Assembly: GCA_017893485.1 (NCBI GenBank)
Contig: JACEHZ010000589.1
Coordinates: forward strand, 850,501-914,500
Source: Hemerocallis citrina
Lineage: Eukaryota > Streptophyta > Magnoliopsida > Asparagales > Asphodelaceae
Direction of reading: 5' to 3'
Length of the DNA: 64,000 bases
Positions 52,581 to 62,798 of the stretch are shown piece by piece. Positions within the stretch are counted from its first letter, which is position 1; each line of letters starts with the position of its first letter. The position numbers were made by a program, and so were the translations under genes. Under the pieces are notes generated by a model that saw nothing but the letters and a program-made list of their open reading frames with translations, did not search any database and had not been told where the DNA came from.

Positions 52581-54255
52581 AATGCAAGCACTTCGGTTGA
52601 TGAACCAAAACATGATACTGATGAGCCTAGACGAAGCAAATGGGCTAGAATATCAAAATCATTTGGTCCTGACTTTGTAACGGCCTTTCTATTAGAGAAT
52701 GATCCCAGAGCTTTCAAGGAAGCCATGTCTATGCCTGATGCTCCTATGTGGAAGAAAGCAATCAAAAGTGAAATAGACTCCATTATGCAGAATCATACAT
52801 GGGAGTTAGTCGATTTGCCTTCTGGATGTAAAGCTCTAGGATGCAAATGGATTTTCAAGCAAAAATTGAAACTAGATAGTTCAATAGAGAAGCACAAGGC
52901 AAGACTTATGGTACAAAGATTTAGGCAAAAGGAAGGCCTAGATTTCTTTGATACATATTCCCTAGTTACAAGAATAACTTCCATAAGAATGTTGATAGCT
53001 ATTGCAGCTCTGCGTAACCTGGAAATACATCAAATAAATGTTAAAACTGTATTTGTAAATGGGGACTTAGAAGAAAAAATATACATGAAACAACCTGAGG
53101 GTTACGTAGTCCCTGAACAGGAAAACAAGGTGTGCAGGCTTGTAAAATCCATGTACGGACTGAAACAAGCTCCAAAGCAGTGGCATGCAAAATTTGACAA
53201 TGTTATGATGTCAAATGGTTTCAAAATAAATGAATGTGATAAGTGTATCTATATTAAAGATACTCCAAATGGATACATTCTGGTCTGTCTGTATGTAGAC
53301 GACATGCTCATTATTGGAAGCAATAACGAAATTATCAAACAAACTAAGAGCATGCTTAGTGGCAAGTTTGACATGAAAGATTTGTGAGTTGCAGATGTCA
53401 TACTAGGAATCAAAGTTTTTCAGGACGTCTGAGGGAATTACTTTGTCTCAAGCTCATTATGCTAAGAATGTACTTGAAAGATTCAAGAATTACTCCAATG
53501 GGACAGCCAAAAGTCTCATCGATCCCAGTCTTCACTTGTTTAAAAACACAGGAGAAAGAATATCACAATTGGAATATGCATGTGTAATCAGTAGTCTGAT
53601 GTACTTAACAAATTGTATAAGACCGGACATAGCACATTCGGTAAATGTACTGAGTCGCTACACGAGTAATCTAGGACGTAGTCACTGAAAAGGAATAACT
53701 AGAGTATTGAACTACTTGCGACATACTCAGAGTTATGTGCTTCATTACACCAGATATCCAGTAGTACTAGAAGGCTACAGTGATGCCAACTGGATATCGG
53801 ACTCTAAGAACTCAAAATCCACAAGTGGATATGTCTTCACACTTGGTGGTGCAGCTGTGTCATGGAAATTCTTTAAACAAATGCTATTGGCCAGATCCAC
53901 CATAGAATCTGAGTTTATTGCTTTAGACAAAGTGGTAGAGGAAGCAGAATGGCTTCAAAACTTTTTAGAGGATATTCCTATGTGAGAAAAACCAGTGCCT
54001 GCTTTATGTGTACACTGTGACAGCCAATCGGCTATAGCACAGGCACTGAGTTGTATGTATAATGGTAAGTCTCGTCATATCAGAAGGCGACACAAAACCA
54101 TTAGACAACTGCTCTCAAATGGAGTAATCTCTATAGAATATATAAAAACTGCCGACAACCTAGCGGATCCATTTACTAAAGGTCTGTCGCGAGAGAAGGT
54201 TGTGAGATCATCAAGAGGAATGGGTTTAAATCCTATGACGAAAGAGGATACTTGA
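52581..54255 (+). pseudogene. Copia-3 reverse transcriptase and RNase H, broken
   Basis: RT: MWKKAIKSEIDSIMQNHTW, CKWIFKQKLK, then QINVKTVFVNGDLEE where QMDVKTAFLNGDL is usual, so the first catalytic Asp is Asn. MYGLKQAPKQWHAKF and YVDDMLIIGSN (53292-53324) are intact. RNase [51 protein letters not shown]. Stops at about 53385, 53687 and 53983, several at Trp codons changed to TGA. Products would copy element RNA to DNA in particles; this copy cannot. Confidence 0.9.
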
Positions 54256-54855
54256 TGGAAATCCTACCTAGGAATTGGAGATCCCAAAATCTAGGTTCAA
54301 AGGGACAACTAAATCTTGTTGAATCAACGGGAGCACTGAGAGATTAAAATCTCATACCCACTCTTAGGATGATAAAACAGTGCTGCGTGCAAAAAGTTAG
54401 GATAAGCTAGGCTTTTAATGATTTCCATAGCTTTGAAATAAAAGTGGGGTATAGCAAGATACTCTTTATGGGCAATCACCTTGTGAATGTGAAATGGGGC
54501 CGTTTCTTAGAGAATGAAGTGAGGCTACATTTTCCAAGTTCACTCACGAATAACCAGGGCTGTTCAATGCCAAAATGAACATAACAAGAGAACTTAGTTC
54601 TGTCAGGAGATGAAACTGTGTGATAGTTATTGTCTAGGTTCACATCAAAGCCCGGGTAGTTCAAGACATCATGATCACTACCTGGTCAAGTGAATCCGAT
54701 AGCTACTTACTAAGGGTGGTTCAAAGTTGAAAAATTACTACCATTCCTGATGCAGTGATTTTCCGATTGTACTCTCATAGTTTTTCTGTCATGTTTTTTG
54801 TTTTTTTGTCGTGTCTGTATTACATAGTCTGCTAATTTCCATTCATGTGGGGGAT
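54256..54855 (+). other. Copia-3 3' untranslated region and polypurine tract
   Basis: No gene is seen. TCATGTGGGGGAT (54843-54855) precedes the LTR and fits the polypurine tract. Confidence 0.75.
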
Positions 54856-55799
54856 TGTTGGAATTAATTTTTGTAGTTTTCCGGACTGGATTCCGGCAGG
54901 CTCCGGCCACCGGCGGTGCCGAAAAATGAGTGGATTGAGATCCTCTCATCGAGTACTATTCCGTGGTGTACTCATTTGCCAAAAATGAATTCCGTATGAA
55001 TAAGAAATGTTGGTCCAAAGTTGGATACTTGAAATGTACTAACTTGGAAACTTGGAGAAAATGGATAGTCCCATAACGAAAATTGGGAAAGATTTTTTCT
55101 AGTATATATACTAGAAAATTAGACTAAATGGCGTGGCCTGGGGGTTACCACTAACGTGTAGTGGAGAGAGGACTTAGCCAAAATGACAAATACAAGCGCG
55201 CACGCGCGCCCGGCCCGGCCCGGCCCCGGCCTCGGCTTCGGCTTGGCTTGGCTTAAATTTTTTTGCCCCAGACAAAAAATTTTTTCCCAGTAAACTGATG
55301 AGGCTTTTCACATTCGGTAACTGATACCATTACTCTATAACAGCAGAGTAATGGCTCACCAGTTATGAATCTGAACCACCACTCTGTTGTTGCAGAGTAA
55401 TGGACCATTACTTTGCTGTTACAGAGTAATGGGCCTCTGAAGAGTCTCCATTTCTCCAATAAGCCTACAGAATCATGTCTGCCAGAAACAGAGTCTTTTT
55501 TGATAATCTGAACTTTACACTTCTTCTTTTTCTGCTCTGTGTCAACAACTGAGAGTACATCACAGCAACAGTTCGTCGGAATCTCTGAAGCAAGGGTGCT
55601 GCTCTTCAGAGAAGGTACAGTTGTATCCTGGGAAGCAATTCGCCAGCCACCGTCACACTACAGGGCGAATTTTGTTTTAAGGAGAGATTTTATTCTCGAC
55701 TCTGTACAAAGCTTTTGGTTTGCTATTTTTCCTTCCTGTATTTCTGTTCTTCACAAATTCTGTTAGTATTTTTCATATTTATAAAATTGAGTTCTAATA
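54856..55799 (+). repeat. Copia-3 3' LTR
   Basis: Matches 49221-50088, with two main differences: the GC-rich insert at 55193-55255 and an extra 11 bases near 55682 (AGAGATTTTAT). GCTTT follows. Confidence 0.93.
55193..55255. repeat. GC-rich graded simple repeat in Copia-3 3' LTR
   Basis: The sequence passes stepwise from GCGCGCACGCGCGC through CCCGGCCCGGCC and CCGGCCTCGG to CTTCGGCTTGGCTTGG. The 5' LTR has only ACACACATTTTTTTT here. Confidence 0.9.
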
Positions 55800-55804
55800 G
55801 CTTT

Positions 55805-56945
55805 TACTTTTGAATCTGTATTTGTTATTTTTATATACTAGTTTAAATTTACCGTGCACTCAGTAAACGTGGCTTGGTGAACATGTCAGTTGAATATTTT
55901 AGCAACATTTTATGTTGTTGAGAAAATCAATCATAGAATAAATAATATTAAGAACTCAAATGAATATATAGTATGATCACTATATATTAATTATGTACAC
56001 AGAATACTTCAAATTTTAATATTAAAGACTCTAAATATTATATTTAGTATTGAGTAAATACAATATAACATGTAAATTGTCTCATCTAAAACATAAAAGA
56101 TATTAAAAAAAGAACAAATTAGTAATCCCAAACTCAAATCATCGTATTTTTCATAAGATCAATCATCATTTTTTGACTTTAACTTTCTTGAACTTAAAAC
56201 AGCTCTTAACTTCTTATTCATCATTTTTAATTTTGAATCCAGTCAATGTTCTTGTAGTTATTCTTCTATACATGACATCTTGTTGATAAAAAAGTTATAC
56301 TAATCTCCAATCCATTTCTTAGTCCTTCTATTAAATTCTTGAGCATTTTTTCTGCACATAGAATTAAGTAATTAGCTCTTGATTAAAAAGTATACTCATC
56401 AGTTAATGTTCTTGTAGTTAGACTTCAATACGTGACAACTTGTGATTTGATGAAAAAAGTATACTCATCTCCGATGCAATTCTTGGTCCTTCTACAAAAT
56501 TCTTCAACATTTTTTTCCTGCATATAAAATTAGGTAATTTTCTCGTGTAAAATAAACTGCATCATCAAAATTACATATTGTAGATATCACATTTATCATT
56601 AAGAATGTCATGTAAAAATACTCAATTTGTTAATTGCAATTCATTAACCAAAAATAATATTGGTCATCCTCGAATCTCAAAACCAAATCGAGATTCCTCA
56701 TAAGGAGAATGCAAGTTATTTACAGTTTATCATGTATGAATTCAATGAAGATACCTAGACCAAAATTATAAGATGATTATAGACCAATTCTTCGGAAATT
56801 TTACAACCCTACCAATCTCTACCATGACCTCTTTGATCTCCTTATATTCTCTAAAATGGAAATGTGTTCATCTGTATCAAATTTGAAAGCAATTTTTTGA
56901 AAATTGCAGTTTTCTCTTTTCAAAGTATTAAGCATATGATTTGGA
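55805..56945. other. AT-rich DNA, no gene seen
   Basis: Two similar sentences around 56255-56310 and 56400-56465 (GTTCTTGTAGTTA.., GACATCTTGTTGATAAAAAA..) form a diverged duplication about 150 bp apart. The ear-domain exons of gamma-adaptin, expected on the - strand, were looked for and not found. Confidence 0.55.
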
Positions 56946-58794
56946 TCAAGCTATCATTAAGCATATCCTAGTCCCTTTCATAGGATCTGGGTTTGATAGT
57001 TGAGAAGCCAATGAAGAAGCTGAGGAAGACAATCTATCCAAGGGAACAACTGATGCAATACCAACCTGGTTACCATTTGTAGTTATAGGTAAAGATGCAT
57101 TATTATGTACAGGTGAAGTTCCAATTGATAGAAGACCCATTAGAATATTTGATCCCCCAGGTGGAGCAGCACTTTAAGAAATGCCATTAAGCCTGTCAGT
57201 ATTCTTTATTGGGTGATAAGTTGGCGAAGAAAATATAGTACTTGCAATTAAAACTTCTATAAAGATAACCAATTCACAACCAGTGCAGGAATATGAGGAC
57301 AAAAGCAACAAAAATCATACTCTCCCAGGAGAATATAAGTAGACGGAATACAATTATACCAATTGCTCTCCAAAAAATGTCAAGGAGATGCGAGCAGACC
57401 ATATTGACATAGCAAAATCACATGCATACTTGGTAAATAATATAGTATAACTGTATAAGAGGTCTAACAAGCTCACAACAAGTAATTATCATTTAAACAT
57501 AGTTCAACAATGGAGCAAACCAAAACTGAGAGCACGAACAAGACAGGACCAATGGAACCTAAAAACTTGTCCCTCCACCTCCATATAATTCCATGAATCC
57601 ATCCAAGCATATCTCTGTCACATACATACTCCACATTCAGAAATGTGAATGCACAACATATTAAATATAGAAAATAAGATTATAATTTGACACTTTAACT
57701 AATGTTACTCTTTAAGTAATGTTGCCACTTCTAGCTAAACATAAGACATGTTGTATTAAGTGCCCATGTTTCCAGATTGTACAGTAGTCAGTAGCATTCT
57801 TAAAATCATTGTACACTATTTAAAATTTGAGAGGAAAAAAGAAAAACTTGGTGGTAAAATAATAATTACACTACAGGGCGAATTTTGCTTTAAGGAGAGA
57901 TTTTAATTTAACTAAGTTTTTCTTCATGTAGTTAAATTTGTTGCTCTTTTACAATCGATCATGTAGTTAAATTCATTGTAATTATTTAACAAATTCATGT
58001 AGTTAAATTTGTTGCACTTTTACAATCGATCAACAAAAACTGAGGTTGGAAAAGTCATTCGTATTATGGTTCTTATCCCCACTCTAAATTATGTATTGGT
58101 TGGTTAGGAAACTTTTTTCTTTTGGATAATCCTGATACCAAGATTTATTAAGAACATTTAAACATATTGTGCCTAAATATCATATTAGCAATCACATGCA
58201 TTTTCTCAAATAACATGTAAGATAATCAAAACAGCACAAGCATAGCCAAAAGAAATTCATAGCACCTAAAAATCGAGAATTTTGAATTATCTCGGATGAG
58301 GAAATGAAATTAGAAAAAGAAACCTGATGATGGACTCGTCAAATCGACGTCCAACAGATCATGAAGAAAATTAGAAGTAGATGAAGTAGGGGCAAGAGCA
58401 TCATCAGAACTGAAGTCAAGCAAATCAACCAGAGGAGCTGCTGGTGGCTTAGATGCACCATTTGGAAGGTTGAATGTATGATGTTTCAGAAGAGGCAGAT
58501 TTGGTAATTCTATCAGCAGATACATTCTCTGGGGCTGGACCAGCTCTCTTTACAATATAAGCTGACTCATCAAGAACAGGCATCCGTTCAACCAAAGAAG
58601 ATCTGTGTATCGCCAGATAGAAGATGTACAAAATAAATATAAAAAGAACTCCTTTTATATTACGTAAGAGATGTAAACTATTAAATTTGCACCCACTTAA
58701 TGTTTTGGTGCTTCTGTGTGATAGAATTGAATTCAATAGATCTTTGTTGTAATTCAAGCTCAAGACTTCCCTTTTTTGCCTTGTAATTATCTCC
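56946..58794 (-). pseudogene. AP-1 gamma-adaptin gene fragment (hinge region)
   Basis: On the - strand, exon 58697-58794 reads ..KGSLELELQQRSIEFNSIT and splices in frame (AA|GT..ACACAG|AT) into exon 58324-58602, starting SSLVERMPVLDESAY and continuing NLPNGASKPPAAPLVDLL after a one-base frameshift near 58483. A third piece (57140-56970) reads GLLSIGTSPVHNN..DRLSSSAS. This is the end of the trunk and start of the hinge of plant gamma-adaptin, a subunit of the AP-1 clathrin adaptor at the trans-Golgi network. The trunk and ear domains are absent, so it is a partial genomic copy. Introns are kept, so it is not a processed copy. Confidence 0.82.
57869..57905 (+). repeat. Short echo of the Copia-3 LTR
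   Basis: CACTACAGGGCGAATTTTG and the next 18 bases match 55655-55692 of the Copia-3 3' LTR almost exactly. It lies inside an intron-like part of the gamma-adaptin fragment. No LTR ends are present. Confidence 0.7.
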
Positions 58795-59424
58795 CTAATT
58801 CTCCTATCAAAAATCAAACAAAGTAAATCACATCTTCTGGGTGGGAAAAGAAAATAAGCTAGGTCTATATGCATTAGTAGGAAAAGAAAATTTTAAGCAA
58901 CATATGTTAACAGAAAAACAAATTCCCAAGATATGTCGCTATCTTAAATCCCAACATACAGCAAAGTTGTCAAGAGTAAGACATGAGTAGCAAAGAAAAG
59001 AGGAAAACAACTACATGAATATGGTTTCTAAAATCTAATTCGAAGTTAACGGTGGCAAAAAAAATAAAATTAAGATTAAAAGAGAAAAAACAACTATAGT
59101 ATTGGAAATTTGATAATAATATATAAGCATGTACGAGTAAGAAAATACAAGATGCATGGTGCAGCCTTGGAAGACTGAAAATGATAACATGCATCAGTAA
59201 GAAATTAGAAGAAGTATCATGAATAACATATACTTCAAAATAGCAGACAAAAATTCACATAAGGTGTTGAAAGTAATACCAATATGCAAAACAAAGAGGA
59301 CAATTTGAATGCAATGAAAATGAAAGTCAATGGATGACAGAAAGAGGAAAAAGGACAAGAGTGCAAGGGTGTTGAAAGTGATACCAATATACAGCAACAA
59401 AGCATTTACTCCAAAAGTTTGGGT

Positions 59425-59700
59425 TCAACTATGTGAATCCTTCCCACTCAACTATATTGAGGGCCACCACCATCATCAAATTAACAGTTTCAAAATCCCG
59501 ATTAAGATCTTCCACCCAAGTTTGTTTCGGTCTTCCCCTAATCTTTTTGCTCACCATCCTATCAATTTTCCAATTGGGCGGTAATCAATCTTCATTATGA
59601 GGACTCCAAACCCCACCTCAATCGGTTCTACCGCATGTTATCTTCGATAGAGGCAACCCCTACTTCCTTCCGAATGTATTCATTTCTTAATTTGTCCTTT
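59425..59700 (-). pseudogene. RTE-type LINE, C-terminal tail
   Basis: On the - strand RNEYIRKEVGVASIEDNMR is followed by NRLRWG, then, after frame changes, RPKQTWVEDLNRDFE and VALNIVEWEG. This order (RNEEIR..GVASIEDKMRE..RLRWFGH..RGRPKKTW..A.DR..W) is the C-terminal end of plant RTE-type LINE polyproteins. The rest of the element is not present. The piece carries stops and is inactive. Confidence 0.82.
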
Positions 59701-60003
59701 AATCACTCATCCACCTTTTATCTTCATTTCGGTTCATTGCAGCTACACATATTTTTTGGATGTTTTTTTAAAATTGCCTTCTTTGGTTCATAAAATATGG
59801 CTGATCCTGTCCTGCAAAAGATGTCCTTCGATATCGAATATATCTTCTGACTGCACAATATGCATTTCTCTATTTTAACATACTCATTGATTTCCCTATC
59901 CTGATGACTAACTGATCATCAATATGGATGTGGTAGCTCATAGTTAATTCTTGATCTTCAATGCAAACTACACTATCGCCATACTTTTCAAGCTCTGCTA
60001 AAC

Positions 60004-62625
60004 TTACAATACATAAACTTCAGTTATACTTAATACTACTCCGAGATACTCAGCCTCTGCACTAGAGCGTGCAACAATATTTTGCTTCTTGCTTCTCCAT
60101 GTAACCAAATTTTCTCCAACAAATATGAAATACCATGAAGTGGAGCGCTTATCAACAACAGATCCTGCCCAATCAGCATCAGTATATGCCTCAACCTTCA
60201 AGTGACCATGTTTTGCGAACAAGACCCCTTTTTCTGGAGTAGACTTTATATATGTCAGGATTCTCATCACCGTATTCATGTGTTGTTCACGAGGTGCATG
60301 CATAAACTGACTTACCACACTTAAGGCATATGACAAATCTGGCCACGTATGTGCAAGATACATTAGTCGTCCTACCAATCTCTGATATCTCTCCTTATCA
60401 CACGGCACTTGATCAGGGTCGTTCCATAGTTTCAGTCCTTCTTCTAACGGAGTATCAATAGGCTGACAAGCAGATATTCCAGTTTCCTTCAACAAATCTA
60501 GCGTATACTTTCTTTGAGACAGAAATATACCTTTTGTAGAGCAAGAAACTTCGATACCAAGAAAATATCTCAAAGGGCCAAGATCCTTCATTTCGAACCC
60601 TTGTGACAAGTAGTTCTTTAATGTCTTTCTCTCCTCAGGATCATTTACAGTTATTATTATATCATCCACATATATAATGAGAAAAGTAATCTTACCTTCT
60701 TTCCTTTTCAGGAACAGGGTATGATCTGAGTTACTCTGACAATATCCAAATGTCCTCATTGATTTTGTAAATCTCCTAACCAAGCTCTTGGCGACTGCTT
60801 GAAACTATACAGTGCTTTCTTCAATCGACACTCTTTATTTCTTTGTTAGACTGGTCTATTTGATCCTGGTGGTAGATCCATATAAATATCTTCTGTTAAT
60901 TCTCCATGTAAAAAGGCATTCTTCACATCAAATTGCTCCAATGACCAGTAAAGGTTTGCAGCAAGCGACAGTAAAACTCGAACAGTGTTGAACTTTGCCA
61001 TAGGTGCAAATATTTTATCATAATCAATTCCATAAGTTTGAGTGTATCCTTTGACAACCTGCCTTGCTTTGTATTGCTCTATTGAACCATAAGACTTATA
61101 CTTCACGGTATAAATCTATCTACATCCTACCGGCTTCTTTTCTGCTGGCAATTCGACTATCTCCCAAGTTTCATTCTTTATCAAGGACTTCATCTCCTCA
61201 TCCATAGCTGCATTCCACCTTGGATCGGCTAAGGCTTCCTGCACACTGTTAGGAATAGATAAAATAGATAAATTCATAAATGACTTATTTAATTCAAACA
61301 ATCAGTGAGTGGACACATAATGACTCATGGGATACTTGACATTCCTAGTGGGATCAGACTCATAAGTAGGTTTTGGGATACCTCTAGTAGTACGATTTAG
61401 GAGTTCTCTTCTTAGAGCTTCGGACAGTAATGACGATTGGTTTTGGGGTTCTGCTGGGGGTAGAGATGGTTTTGACAGTGCTGGTGGTGGAGAAGGTTCT
61501 AACGATGCTGGTGGTATAAATGGTTCTGACGATGCTGGTGGTGGGGATGACACTAGTGGTGGCATGGATCCCGATGGCTCATCTTCACGAAGGTTCGGTA
61601 CTGATTGCAGTTCCTCGTGGAGGTCTTCTCTCACAACCAGATCTTCATTTGATTCCTCGTTATTACTTACATCCAGATTTTCACCTCTTGTATCCAATCG
61701 GTCATTCTGAATGGTAACCACTTCGTCATACGCAAGAGTCTGAACTTCACTTCTGTACTTCCCCTGAAGTTCAACCTCAGAGGAAAAACACATCTCATCT
61801 TCATGGAACACAACATCCATAGTCACACACATCCTTTGAGTTGGTGGGTGGTAACAATGATATCCATTCTTATCTGCTGCATATCCCACGAAAACACAGC
61901 GAGCAGCTTGAGGAGATAACTTATTACGTTCATGTTGATGAAGATGAACAAATGCGACACACCCAAACACACGAGGTGGCAAGTTGACGACTGTTGGTGC
62001 ATTCACAACTTCAATTAATGCTTGAAATAAGGTGATAAAGTTTAGGATAATAGAGGGAACTCGGTTGATTAGGTGTGCAGTGGATACCAGGGCTTCCCTC
62101 CAATACATGAGTGACATATTTCCATGAATAAAAGAGGCACGGACCACCTCGAGCAAGTGTCTATTTTTTCTTTCTACAACTTCTTTCTGTTGTGGTGTAT
62201 ACGAGCATATAGTCTGGTGAACAATCCCATGTTCCACCAAATATTATTGCAGATTCGAACTCAAGTACTCACCGCCATTATCATTCAAAAGAACTTGAAT
62301 CTGTACTTTATACTGAGTCATAACCTGTTTGTGAAATTTCTGAAATAAGCCACTAATTTCACTTTTAGACTTCATCAAACAAATCCAAGTCATCGAGTAC
62401 AATCGTCAATAAATGTCACAAACCATTTTGCTCCTCCAAAAGTAGTATTTTTGGATGGACCCCAAACATCAGAATGAATAATCATAAATGGGAGGAGCTC
62501 TTATTTAAGTTTGGAGGAAAAGAGACACGGTGACTTTTTGCAAGTTCACACACATCACACCGAAAAGTAGACAAATCCAACTTCGAAAATAAGCTCGGAA
62601 ATAATTTATTCATGTAACCCCCATT
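60004..62625 (-). pseudogene. Copia-4 pol pseudogene (partial)
   Basis: GAG-pre-integrase YMNKLFPSLFS and CDVCELAKSHRVSFP (62625-62500). Integrase second half: VEHGIVHQTICSYTPQQ, VVERKNRHLLEVVRASF, FGCVAFVHLHQHERNKL, FVGYAADKNGYHCYHP (62240-61800). A proline/serine-rich linker with PPASSEP, PPASLEP, PPALSKP repeats (about 61440-61560) leads to [61 protein letters not shown] (about 60640-60675). RNase H begins YTDADWAGSVVDKRSTS. Stops or frame changes at 61301, 61115, 60846 and 60790. Confidence 0.9.
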
Positions 62626-62630
62626 TCCGC
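60004..62630 (-). mobile_element. Copia-4: Ty1/copia fragment, truncated at both ends
   Basis: The interior from the middle of GAG-pre-integrase to the first part of RNase H is present on the - strand. No LTR or target duplication was found. At about 62625 the match ends abruptly (GYMNKLFP upstream side lost), and at about 60004 RNase H stops after RSSAEAEYLGVV. It is independent of the other three Copia elements in sequence. Confidence 0.85.
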
Positions 62631-62798
62631 TACTAAGTATTTTCTGTGTATATTCTATAATTTGATTTTTTATAAATTTATTTTGTGCTAAATTCTTCTC
62701 GGATCTTTTATTAAAGTATTTTCTAATCGAAAATTTCATTCATTTCGAATAATGGTGTAATTTGATCTTATTTCTATTTCCAATTGATCAAATATTTA
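62631..62798. other. Junction DNA between Copia-4 and the right-edge LTR-like sequence
   Basis: Very AT-rich, no gene. It contains GATCAAATATTTAT next to the LTR-like start. Confidence 0.5.

Larger units (their letters stand above)
49221..55799 (+). mobile_element. Copia-3: full-length but inactivated Ty1/copia element
   Basis: LTRs at 49221-50088 and 54856-55799 are flanked by perfect duplications GCTTT (49216-49220, 55800-55804). The interior carries gag, protease, integrase, RT and RNase H in Copia order, all recognisable. Stops, frameshifts and lost catalytic residues make it non-functional. The 3' LTR is longer because of a GC-rich insert at 55193-55255. The 3' LTR now ends TA instead of CA. 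Confidence 0.94.
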
